Positions 19,601 through 26,477 of a stretch of DNA of 64,000 nt are shown here, piece after piece. Both the position numbers and the translations under genes were made by a program. Origin of the DNA: DASYDU01 sp050248495 (lineage in GTDB: Bacteria > Planctomycetota > Planctomycetia > Pirellulales > Lacipirellulaceae); contig JBFWSG010000026.1 of assembly GCA_050248495.1 (NCBI GenBank), positions 9,578 through 73,577 of the forward strand, in the 5' to 3' direction. The notes below the pieces were generated by a model. That model was given only the letters and a program-made list of their open reading frames with translations. It was not told where the DNA came from and did not search any database. The stretch's first letter is position 1, and the number at the start of each line of letters is the position of its first letter.

Positions 19601-20326
19601 GATCACGACCAAAGCCGCTCCCCGCACAAGACATTGCCGAGTCTTGTTCGTCTGCCGAGTGGCGTGCCGCACGATTCGTTCGACGCGCCTCGCCGAGGCC
19701 AGCACGATCCACAGCACCAAGAGGGCCACGCAGGGAATAAACGCCGTGAACAACTCGATGTTGAGGCCAACCACCCCCAACCGGTCACCCACGGTTTGAA
19801 AATCGAACACCCGCCACAAGATCGCGATCAACAGCGCCAAGGCAAAGAGCCCCGCGGCAAACAGGGTCAGCACGATCGAAGTGCAGAAGACGTACTCGGC
19901 CAGGAATTCAACCGGCCGGCGCAAGTAACTTCCGCAGTTGCGAAATCGCAGGTGATCGGTGAGCGCGATCGCGCCCTCGGCAGCTCCCACCGACTTGTCG
20001 CGCTGCGCCTCGGCGTGAAACTTGTGCGTATCGTGCGCCGCCCGGGCCAGGTAGGCCGCCGTGTAACCGCCGCCGGAGACCGATGCATGATAGTCGACGA
20101 ACGGCAACAGTCCGTAGCGGCGAAGCGCCTGGAGCAGCCCTAGGTTAAACGTCGCCGACCGCAAACCGCCGCCGGAACTCGCCAGGCCGACAAGATTCGC
20201 CCGCACGTCCCCAGGTTCGTTGGCAGCTGCGGCGCCAAACGCGGCCTGGCGGCGATTGACGATGCGATCAAGCTCCGTTCGGTACACTTCGTCGGGACAA
20301 ACTGCGCGCAATGGAGAATCGCTCAT
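16619..20326 (-). CDS. Patatin-like phospholipase with a multi-pass membrane domain
   Basis: A 1235-residue protein from ATG 20326; a TTG four codons upstream is less likely. The N-terminal 95 residues hold the patatin oxyanion loop (SSGGGLRSATFNLGLLQAL, about 50-68) and the serine elbow SVSGGGY with S84; the first Gly of the usual GxSxG is Ser here. About ten hydrophobic helices fall between residues 140 and 480, with one or more near 760. The catalytic aspartate is D957 in AADGGYCDFLG, far downstream. The hydrolase domain is therefore split by a large membrane insert and a soluble middle region. It probably acts on membrane lipids. The 165-residue gene follows on the same strand. Confidence 0.82.
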   Translation of the reverse strand: MSDSPLRAVCPDEVYRTELDRIVNRRQAAFGAAAANEPGDVRANLVGLASSGGGLRSATFNLGLLQALRRYGLLPFVDYHASVSGGGYTAAYLARAAHDTHKFHAEAQRDKSVGAAEGAIALTDHLRFRNCGSYLRRPVEFLAEYVFCTSIVLTLFAAGLFALALLIAILWRVFDFQTVGDRLGVVGLNIELFTAFIPCVALLVLWIVLASARRVERIVRHATRQTNKTRQCLVRGAALVVITLLLAACGLSITSDRVPPILVPPLAFLWLLLAALVPIGVVWMIPNKTRQQCSDWLSHRRHWLGPSALLIAGLLCAWPFVQRFLPGWMQLPFYPIAYEQGQFVLHERAFVGAVFGFVGVFFLVCWLIFGTKLVTRRVFLALLFSPAVAIMVLIANGSIAIGWLSQVSGVGGDLTSQRLLREPLMAFVALCVLVLVRYRRLLQSARPDASFWERVAFGIVVSGIVIGVPMVLIGWVGREGISGFAKYRDPELLESDILDWPAYLDLWADRQLGPSDMDRRPYLQDVDTSAVRQDRLLGELSWARNQYTIFNPEHGFIARLGMLIRSRFQPGDSRALVPEYLRSLAKERGDRKRFVQNAKVKAWLGSAELNHQLAEEIRQRCLSSDKDDDFERTTCLEWIEEESKGNAEQPALLSYADRATDHLSKENEMTKESASDDVSKNKEKKGTEFSFQVTGPYWQGADSDRFNLRSFNRLLLETLYPKIFKSRVMVSTPIVVGQDQITRAGYLALSSLIFIGLFLLVPVNQLSPFHNFYRRMLDSKFLSPTHVEMGSKLKLSELQSDVHGGPYPLFMGSLYFVEDQPVDAFGAQEHLLSSRSVPLLMSPEFCGTREFGFERSGETPWSNFGVADAVAISGAALSPLAFSTGPIYWILSAFNLRTGQWLRNPKRGGESYLKPVEIFREFFGVTRAESLIVSDPDSGEVASESRCETWRVGVAADGGYCDFLGIEPLLERKCRLIIAVDAGCNQGSDEFRSLGDLMRKVRLERGIEILDWDDDRPLDISRLQRDEETRLSPQHFVMGRIVYPAPSGDAAPSSADVHHEGVLVYIQMTMNGDEGADLTQYHRANKTFPDEPTSNQFFDSTQVEVYRSLGFHTGKTICFEFGTELERVGRNPQQVAAAEFLIQRLSDNYALAGSAERKVDERDFSSRLPFFPELDAMLGDRFRNRLASLDSAKTAASAEREAGSLLEFERSADYRRKIIVEIEAIVGGLDEVSHN

Positions 20327-20428
20327 CGCGAAATCCAATCCAAAAGAAGCCCCAGACTTGGACTCTTCTCAGCGCCTGACGAGACAAAAGCAGGCTGGGG
20401 ATAGCGACACCCCCAGGCATGCTCTTGG

Positions 20429-20462
20429 AATATACCATGACCGTTCGACCCCACAAGTGGGG
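20429..20462 (-). promoter_or_regulatory. Candidate promoter with palindromic operator for the patatin gene
   Basis: Read on the minus strand, TTGTGG (20456-20451), a 16-base spacer and TATATT (20434-20429) form a sigma-70-like promoter about 100 bases before the ATG. A perfect inverted repeat CCCCAC/GTGGGG with a 2-base centre (20449-20462) covers the -35 box, as an operator would. Apart from this I see nothing in the 316 bases between the patatin and pckG genes. Confidence 0.35.
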
Positions 20463-20642
20463 CGCGCAGAATCTACTCGGGCTAATTTCCTCACCGCGCG
20501 CAAGAAGTGCATGGCGCGGCAACTTGAAATCGACACTGCCTGACGCGGTCCGCGCCCCTGGCGAATCTGCGACTCCATCGCCGGCCGTGGCGACTAAGCA
20601 GTTTGGGCAAGCACGAACGACTTCGACAATCGATCGTTTCGT

Positions 20643-22481
20643 CTACGCAGGTCGCCGCCACAAGCCCGCAAGCAACAACTCGCGGATTGCGGTGAACTCC
20701 TTCGGCAGGCGATTGTAGAGCTTGAAGAACAGCTCATCGTGCGACGCCAGCTCGGGAATCCATTCGTACTTGTCGGCAGACTGGACCTTCGTGAACTCTT
20801 CCTTCGTGAAGCTCGAGCCGCGCCAGTCCATGTCCTCGTACTTCGGCATCCAGCCCAGCGGCCCTTCGGAGGCCGTGATCTGACCGCGCGCCCGGTCGAC
20901 GATCCACTTCAGGACCCGGAAGTTGTCGCCAAAGCCCGGCCAGAGAAATTTGCCTTCCTTGTCGCGGCGGAACCAGTTGACGTTGAAGATCCGCGGCGGG
21001 TTCTTGAGCGCGAGCCCGAACGCGAGCCAGTGGCTGAAGTAGTCACCCATGTTGTAGCCGCAGAACGGCAGCATGGCGAACGGATCGCGGCGGACCTGGC
21101 CGACGTTGCCGAACGCGGCGGCCGTCATCTCGGAGCCCATCGTGGCCGCCGAGTAGACGCCGAACGCCCAGTTGAAGGCCTGCGACACCAGCGGCACCGC
21201 GGTGCTGCGGCGGCCGCCAAAGATGAACGCCGAAATCGGCACACCCTGTGGATCGTTGTAGGCTGGGTCGGCCGACGGGCACTGCGACATCGGCGCGGTA
21301 AAACGGCTGTTGGCGTGGGCGGCCTTCTTGTCGCTCGCAGGCGTCCAATCGTTGCCCTGCCAGTCGATGGCGTGCTTCGGCGGATCGCCGTCCATGCCTT
21401 CCCACCACACATCGCCGTCGTCGGTGAGCGCCACGTTCGTAAAGATCGTGTTCTTCGTGATCGTGGCCATCGCGTTCGGGTTCGTTTTGTAATTCGTGCC
21501 GGGCGCGACGCCGAAGAAGCCGGCCTCGGGATTGATGGCGTAGATCCGGCCATCGGGGCCCGGCTTGATCCAGGCGATGTCGTCGCCGACCGTCGTCACC
21601 TCCCAACCTTCTTTCGCAAATTCCTTGGGCGGAATCAGCATCGCGAAGTTGGTCTTGCCGCAGGCGCTAGGAAACGCGGCGACGACGTAGGTCTTATGCC
21701 CCTGCGGATCTTTCACACCCGTGATCAGCATGTGCTCCGCCAGCCAGCCTTCGTCGCGGGCCATCACCGACGCGATCCGCAGCGCCAGGCATTTCTTGCC
21801 CAACAGCGCATTGCCGCCGTAACCCGAGCCGTAGCTCCAGATCGACCGCTCGTCCGGAAAGTGGACGATGTACTTGTCCTTCGGATCAGGGCTACAGGGC
21901 CAGGCGACGTCATCCTGTCCCGGCTTGAGCGGCATGCCGACCGAGTGCAGGCATTTGACAAACTTGCCGCCGCCGAGGGCCTTCAAAACCGCGTCGCCCA
22001 TGCGCGTCATGATCTTCATGTTCGCGACCACATAGGGCGAATCGGTGAGCTGTACGCCGATGTGGGCGATGGGCGAGCCGACCGGGCCCATGCTGAAGGG
22101 GATCACATACAGCGTGCGGCCGCGCATGGCGCCGTCGAACTTCGCCGTGAGGATGCCCTTCATCTTCTCCGGCTCCATCCAGTTGTTGGTCGGGCCGGCA
22201 TCGATCTCATACTTGCTGCAGATATAAGTGCGGTCCTCGACGCGGGCGACGTCGCTCGGATGGCTGCGGGCCAGAAAGCAGCCGGGCCGCTTTTCCTCGT
22301 TGAGCTTGATGAACGTGCCGCTGGTGACCATTTCGTTGCAGAGCCGGTCGTATTCTTCCTGCGAACCGTTGCACCAGTAGACCTGGTCCGGCTTGAGCAG
22401 GGCGGCCATTTCCTTGACCCAATCGGTGAGCTCTTTGTTCTTGATCGATGCGGGGGACTCGAGAGTCGTGGTGGCTGTCAC
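20643..22481 (-). CDS. pckG: Phosphoenolpyruvate carboxykinase (GTP)
   Basis: 612 residues, the usual length of the GTP-dependent class. It converts oxaloacetate plus GTP to phosphoenolpyruvate, CO2 and GDP, the entry step of gluconeogenesis. Diagnostic motifs are FPSACGKTNFAML with the P-loop and reactive cysteine C274, TVGDDIAWI, and NPEAGFFGVAPGTNYKTNP. The start is GTG at 22481, with AAGGAG about 8 bases upstream. The gene stands alone between intergenic regions of 316 and 497 bases. The family call is firm. Confidence 0.97.
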   Translation of the reverse strand: MTATTTLESPASIKNKELTDWVKEMAALLKPDQVYWCNGSQEEYDRLCNEMVTSGTFIKLNEEKRPGCFLARSHPSDVARVEDRTYICSKYEIDAGPTNNWMEPEKMKGILTAKFDGAMRGRTLYVIPFSMGPVGSPIAHIGVQLTDSPYVVANMKIMTRMGDAVLKALGGGKFVKCLHSVGMPLKPGQDDVAWPCSPDPKDKYIVHFPDERSIWSYGSGYGGNALLGKKCLALRIASVMARDEGWLAEHMLITGVKDPQGHKTYVVAAFPSACGKTNFAMLIPPKEFAKEGWEVTTVGDDIAWIKPGPDGRIYAINPEAGFFGVAPGTNYKTNPNAMATITKNTIFTNVALTDDGDVWWEGMDGDPPKHAIDWQGNDWTPASDKKAAHANSRFTAPMSQCPSADPAYNDPQGVPISAFIFGGRRSTAVPLVSQAFNWAFGVYSAATMGSEMTAAAFGNVGQVRRDPFAMLPFCGYNMGDYFSHWLAFGLALKNPPRIFNVNWFRRDKEGKFLWPGFGDNFRVLKWIVDRARGQITASEGPLGWMPKYEDMDWRGSSFTKEEFTKVQSADKYEWIPELASHDELFFKLYNRLPKEFTAIRELLLAGLWRRPA

Positions 22482-22978
22482 GGCGATAAACTCCTTGCGC
22501 TGAGAGATTTGCGGCTGAAAAATGGGCGTGACGAGCCGATTTTGGCACGACGCCGCCCGTTTTCCAAGTGGTGAGCCGGCGAGCTATTTTGGCACATGTG
22601 TGCGGCCAGGTGTGCCGGACCTGTTGTGCTTTGGAGCGCGACCCGATTCGCTCGCCTGGAAGAATGTGTCCGATTCGTCGTCAATCACGCTAGTTTCGAC
22701 GTTTTCTGACACACTTTATTTTCCTCGTCTCGAGTCCATCCTTCGCACGCAATGAATTAATTGCGAAAGCTGTGCCAACGCCTGGAGATTTGTTTGAAGA
22801 GTCGAAAGCAGATTGCCAGCGCGACGACGCGACCTTCAACCGCTCGACGGGGCTGTGCACAAGAATTCGAAATGTGGGAGGCGTCTCCGACGCCGATTGA
22901 CGAGTAACAGCTGCTGTGTCAATGAGTTCGCAGACCTAAATCGCGGTCAGAGACCGCTCCCACAGAGTTTTTTGACAT
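22482..22978. other. Intergenic region with one dyad repeat
   Basis: 497 bases between pckG and the GH10 gene. It holds the pckG ribosome binding site and, near the GH10 stop, the imperfect inverted repeat at 22873-22964 listed separately. I see no convincing coding region and no clear promoter in the remainder. Confidence 0.5.
22873..22964. repeat. Intergenic inverted repeat
   Basis: Arms of about 26 bases: 22873-22898 begins TGTGGGAG and ends GCCGATT, and its imperfect complement 22939-22964 ends CTCCCACA. The loop is about 40 bases. It is followed by a short T run before the GH10 stop region, but the spacing is poor for a terminator. Confidence 0.5.
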
Positions 22979-24817
22979 TCATGCGGCCGCCGGCGAACTC
23001 CGGCGCCAGCGTAGCGAACAGCCAAGGGACATCACAAGCAGCACCAGCGAACTGGGCTCGGGAACGGGCGATCCTCCGATCAAGGCCAGCGCGTAGTCCG
23101 TGGTCCCCTTGCGCAGCGAAAGATTGTATGTCTGGCCGTTGATGGTGAGCACGTAGTCGCCGTAGTAGCCGTTGAATGAGATCGTGCCGTCTGGGCCGAC
23201 GGTGGCGGTCAGCTGCGTGGTCCAGGCATTATTCGAGTTGCCATCCCAATCCTGGATGCCGAGGCGGTCCTGCCAGATCTTGCCGGCAGGCGTGATCGTC
23301 ATGTTGCCCCAATTGCTGGTATTCACGGTGTAGAGTGCCGCGTTCGGTGCGAATTGGTCGGCGCCATTGTCTTCTTTGACCCAGTACCAGTTCAAGAAAC
23401 CGACTGACGTCGGGTTGCCGAACATCAGCCGCAGCGACTCATCCAGAATCTTGGCGGCGTTGGTCTGGCTGAGCGACGTGAAGGCGCCGAATTCGCTCAG
23501 CTGCGTAGGCAGACCCTGGACATTGGCGTTCTGCAGGTTGGCGAAAAAGCGCGATGCCTGGTGGGCGGAGAGCGTGTCTTTGTAGTACTGCATCCCGATG
23601 GCGTCGACGATTTCGCCGTAGCCCGCGTTCGCGGCGGCTTGCCGCAGCGCGTCGATGTGGGTCGTGTAGCCATTCATGTAGTTCGGATCGTCGAGCACGT
23701 CGTAGTCGTTGACGAAGAGCTTGGTGTTGGCGCCGGCCGCCTGGATGGCCTGCTTTGTCTCGTTGAAGATGCTGGCGATGCCGCTGGCGCCATAGATATT
23801 CCAATACGTGTTGCGGCCGCCGAGCTGCCCGGCGTGGTAGCTCTCGTTGTAGACGTCCAGCTCGGCATACTGCGTGGCCAGGTCGGGGGCCGTGCCGTCG
23901 CCGACGTAATAGTCGATCCGATCACTGATCGCCTGGCGCAGCTCGCTCTTGGCGGAGGCGCTGCCGCGGCCGGCGCGGGACTTGAGCGACTCAACCCAAT
24001 CGGGCTGGACCTGCTCCCAGATCATGTTGTGCATCCGGGTTGCCAGGCCATTTTGCTGCGCATAGGCGAACAGCCGGTTCGCCTGGTCCATGGTAACTTC
24101 GCCCCGTTCCGACTCGGTGGCTTTCCACATTTCGTTGTCCGTGGCCACGGTGTTGAAGTTCTTGTTGAGGATCGAGCGAAAATTCGCCGCCGCGGTGCTG
24201 TTTTCCGTAAGCAGCGGATCCATGTTCCAGTCGACCGAGGCGCCGAGCGTGAAATTGAGCTTCTTGAGCGAGACGTTGACCTGGCGACCGGGAGCGACGC
24301 CGGGAATAGTCACCCGGGCATTGCCTTTGCGGTAATTGGCGATGTAGGTGTCAGACGCAGCCAGCGCGTTGGCGTTGGTGTTGGTGTTCGAGATATTGGC
24401 GCCGGTGACGTTGAAGCTGTTGATCTTGAGCTGCCGGTTGCTGACGCTGCGGTCGTTGCTGAGCTCGGTGCGGACGAAGTGGGTGCCGGCCGGGAGCGAA
24501 TAGCTGTAACTGTAGGTCTTTTTCGTCTGCGAGACCGTGAACGCTGCTTTTGTGTCGTCGATGACGATGTTCATATTCGGGCTGGACGTACCGTCGGCCG
24601 AAACGTCGACCTTCACGGTGCCCGGGGCAGAAAGCGTGATGTAGGTCCCCACGTACCCGTTGCGGTCCAGGATCCACGACGTGCCGGACGAGCGGCCCGT
24701 CGAGCGCAGCGCAAAGGCGTTGCCGTTGAGCGAGGCGGCGCGAGCGCCGGTGGCGACGATGGCGATCAGGCCGAGCGCGCGGAGCGCGCGACGGGCCTCG
24801 AGGTGAACAGCTTTCAT
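22979..24817 (-). CDS. Glycoside hydrolase family 10 endo-beta-1,4-xylanase, secreted, PEP-CTERM
   Basis: A 612-residue precursor with an export signal (RALRALGLIAIVATGARA). Residues about 30-140 look like a Ca-dependent xylan-binding module (SWILDRNGYVGTYITLSAPG). A GH10 barrel follows (about 190-520): FTLGASVDWNMDPL, MWKATESERGEVTMDQANRL, MHNMIWEQVQPDWV, then acid/base E325 in DVYNESYH and nucleophile E442 in QLSEFGAF. Both catalytic glutamates are present, but the flanking motifs diverge from the usual VNEP and TELD, so this is a divergent branch. A small beta domain and VPEP, helix, RWRR tail end the protein. It has no dockerin loops, unlike the GH44. Confidence 0.87.
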   Translation of the reverse strand: MKAVHLEARRALRALGLIAIVATGARAASLNGNAFALRSTGRSSGTSWILDRNGYVGTYITLSAPGTVKVDVSADGTSSPNMNIVIDDTKAAFTVSQTKKTYSYSYSLPAGTHFVRTELSNDRSVSNRQLKINSFNVTGANISNTNTNANALAASDTYIANYRKGNARVTIPGVAPGRQVNVSLKKLNFTLGASVDWNMDPLLTENSTAAANFRSILNKNFNTVATDNEMWKATESERGEVTMDQANRLFAYAQQNGLATRMHNMIWEQVQPDWVESLKSRAGRGSASAKSELRQAISDRIDYYVGDGTAPDLATQYAELDVYNESYHAGQLGGRNTYWNIYGASGIASIFNETKQAIQAAGANTKLFVNDYDVLDDPNYMNGYTTHIDALRQAAANAGYGEIVDAIGMQYYKDTLSAHQASRFFANLQNANVQGLPTQLSEFGAFTSLSQTNAAKILDESLRLMFGNPTSVGFLNWYWVKEDNGADQFAPNAALYTVNTSNWGNMTITPAGKIWQDRLGIQDWDGNSNNAWTTQLTATVGPDGTISFNGYYGDYVLTINGQTYNLSLRKGTTDYALALIGGSPVPEPSSLVLLVMSLGCSLRWRRSSPAAA

Positions 24818-25845
24818 CGAATTCTCCCGGTTTGATGTTGCAGCGCGATCGACGCGACTGTTTCAGCCACCTGGCCGGTGGGAACATTGCGCTGCGATGG
24901 CGCGATTGCGGCCGCATTGCGACCAGCGACGTAGGCATCCCAGAAACGAACTGCAACGTCGGAGATTCCGCCGATCGGCGACGCTGAGAGGATCAACCTC
25001 GGCGATTGCGGGACGGCAACGAGTGCTCCACCGATTGGATGCGCAGCCAGAGTGTCGCGCCGATTCAAAGACTGAAGGGTCGATTGGTGCCATCGTGGCG
25101 CCTCCCTGCCAGCTCGGCAAAGTTGCCGTTGCTAACGCACTCGCGCTAAGTCGCGCAACATACCCAGGGGGCACACGGTACCACTACGATTTCGAATGGG
25201 CAATCTACGTCATGCGCCTGTTTTCATTTTTCTTTTTGCGCGCAGAATCTTGAACTACCTGAACTCGCTAGGGTCGCGCAGCGCGCGTGAAGATGAGCTG
25301 GCAATATCGCATTTGATAGATCACAACAACTACGTTGATGACAGTGAATGCGATGGTTTGAAACGACGCGACAAACTACATAGAATGCGTCGAAACAATT
25401 GCCCTGGATGAATGGGTTGTCTACGAACAATACGAACGTGAATTGGTTACCCTGCTGCATCCGCCAGACAGCTTTCGTTGCAGGTCTGTCGCAGCGTCTC
25501 TCAAGCAGCGACTCAGTCGTTGCATTGAGTCATTTCGCGCCGGCTTCTGACGAAGTGCCAAGTAGCGGCCCCGATGCAGAAATCGTTGATTCGCAGCGCA
25601 AATGCGTTGGACGGACACCAGCCGTTGCAAGCTGGTCTGTGAGGGATATCTGAGGCCATAGAATCGATTTGGCGAGCCAATTCCGGGCAGCGAAGGAGAT
25701 GGCGTCGAATTTGTTGTTTGTGCTTCGACGCCGGATTAGCATGGAACTCCGGGCCTGCATGCCGGATGTGAAACGCGTCGCGGCGTCCACCTGGCGTCCC
25801 TACATCGCCCGCACTTCGCGGGCTCGACACACACGGAGACCGCTC
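24818..25845. other. Intergenic region of about 1 kb, no gene seen
   Basis: The region lies between two divergent PEP-CTERM genes and should contain both promoters. Composition from about 25200 is clearly less GC-rich than the neighbours. Short open frames on both strands lack family features and ribosome binding sites. A longer frame leading into the next gene from 25669 has no export signal at its front, which argues for the later start. Confidence 0.5.
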
Positions 25846-26460
25846 ATGAAGTCATCCCAATTTGCGGTTGCTCTATTGCTCGCGGCAGCCCTGATGCAAC
25901 CTGTGCGTGCCGACGTCCTGGTAGACACCGGCCCGATTGCCCAGCTTCACCATATCGTTTCGCTATTCAACGCTCGTCCGGCCTCCAGTTTGTATCAATC
26001 GCTCGCTGGCCGATTCCAAATCAATCAGGATTTCCGGATCACGTCGATCGAAGGCCTGATGTATCCACCCACCGGCCAACTGTTGGTGCGGCTCTACGCC
26101 GACTCGGCTGGCACGCCGGGAGCATTCTTATCGCAAAGTTTATCGCAATTCGCGCGGAGCGACGTGCCGATTTGGGCGTCGTTTGGCCCCGCACTCAACT
26201 GGCGACAACCGGCGGGCACCTATTGGATTTCCTTCGAGCCGCTCAATGGCAGCGACAATGGCGGCATGCCCGGCGTCGTGCAACATCCTCTGATGCAGTA
26301 CGCCTTTCGCGGTGATTCCACGGGCGGATGGATGACGGCTCCCGATTTGGGTCTCGGAGTCCGTGTGAATGGAGTGCTCGTGCCCGAGCCGACAATGTTC
26401 GGATTGATCGGCATCGCATTGGGCTGGATCGCCTGCCAACGTCGACGCATTTGCTGCTGA
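25846..26460 (+). CDS. Small secreted PEP-CTERM protein
   Basis: 204 residues from ATG 25846, chosen because a clean signal peptide starts there (SSQFAVALLLAAALMQPVRA). The central domain (about 25-180) is a compact beta-rich fold that resembles the choice-of-anchor or DUF-type sandwich proteins found with PEP-CTERM signals. The tail is VPEP, a hydrophobic helix and CQRRRICC. Its stop is 17 bases from the argS stop on the opposite strand. No enzymatic motif; role at the cell surface inferred only from the sorting signal. Confidence 0.75.
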   Translation: MKSSQFAVALLLAAALMQPVRADVLVDTGPIAQLHHIVSLFNARPASSLYQSLAGRFQINQDFRITSIEGLMYPPTGQLLVRLYADSAGTPGAFLSQSLSQFARSDVPIWASFGPALNWRQPAGTYWISFEPLNGSDNGGMPGVVQHPLMQYAFRGDSTGGWMTAPDLGLGVRVNGVLVPEPTMFGLIGIALGWIACQRRRICC

Positions 26461-26477
26461 CCCGAACTCTCCAGGCG

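Noticed and set aside
20739..22574. 611-residue open frame on the plus strand across pckG
   Set aside because: Antisense to a certain enzyme gene; composition rich in Arg, Ala and Val without motifs.
22873..22964. Terminator for a gene in the pckG-GH10 gap
   Set aside because: The inverted repeat has a long loop and poorly placed T tract, and no gene precedes it on the plus strand; it fits better as an intergenic repeat.
25669..25845. Longer N-terminus for the small PEP-CTERM protein
   Set aside because: The extension has no export signal, while a clean signal peptide starts at ATG 25846.
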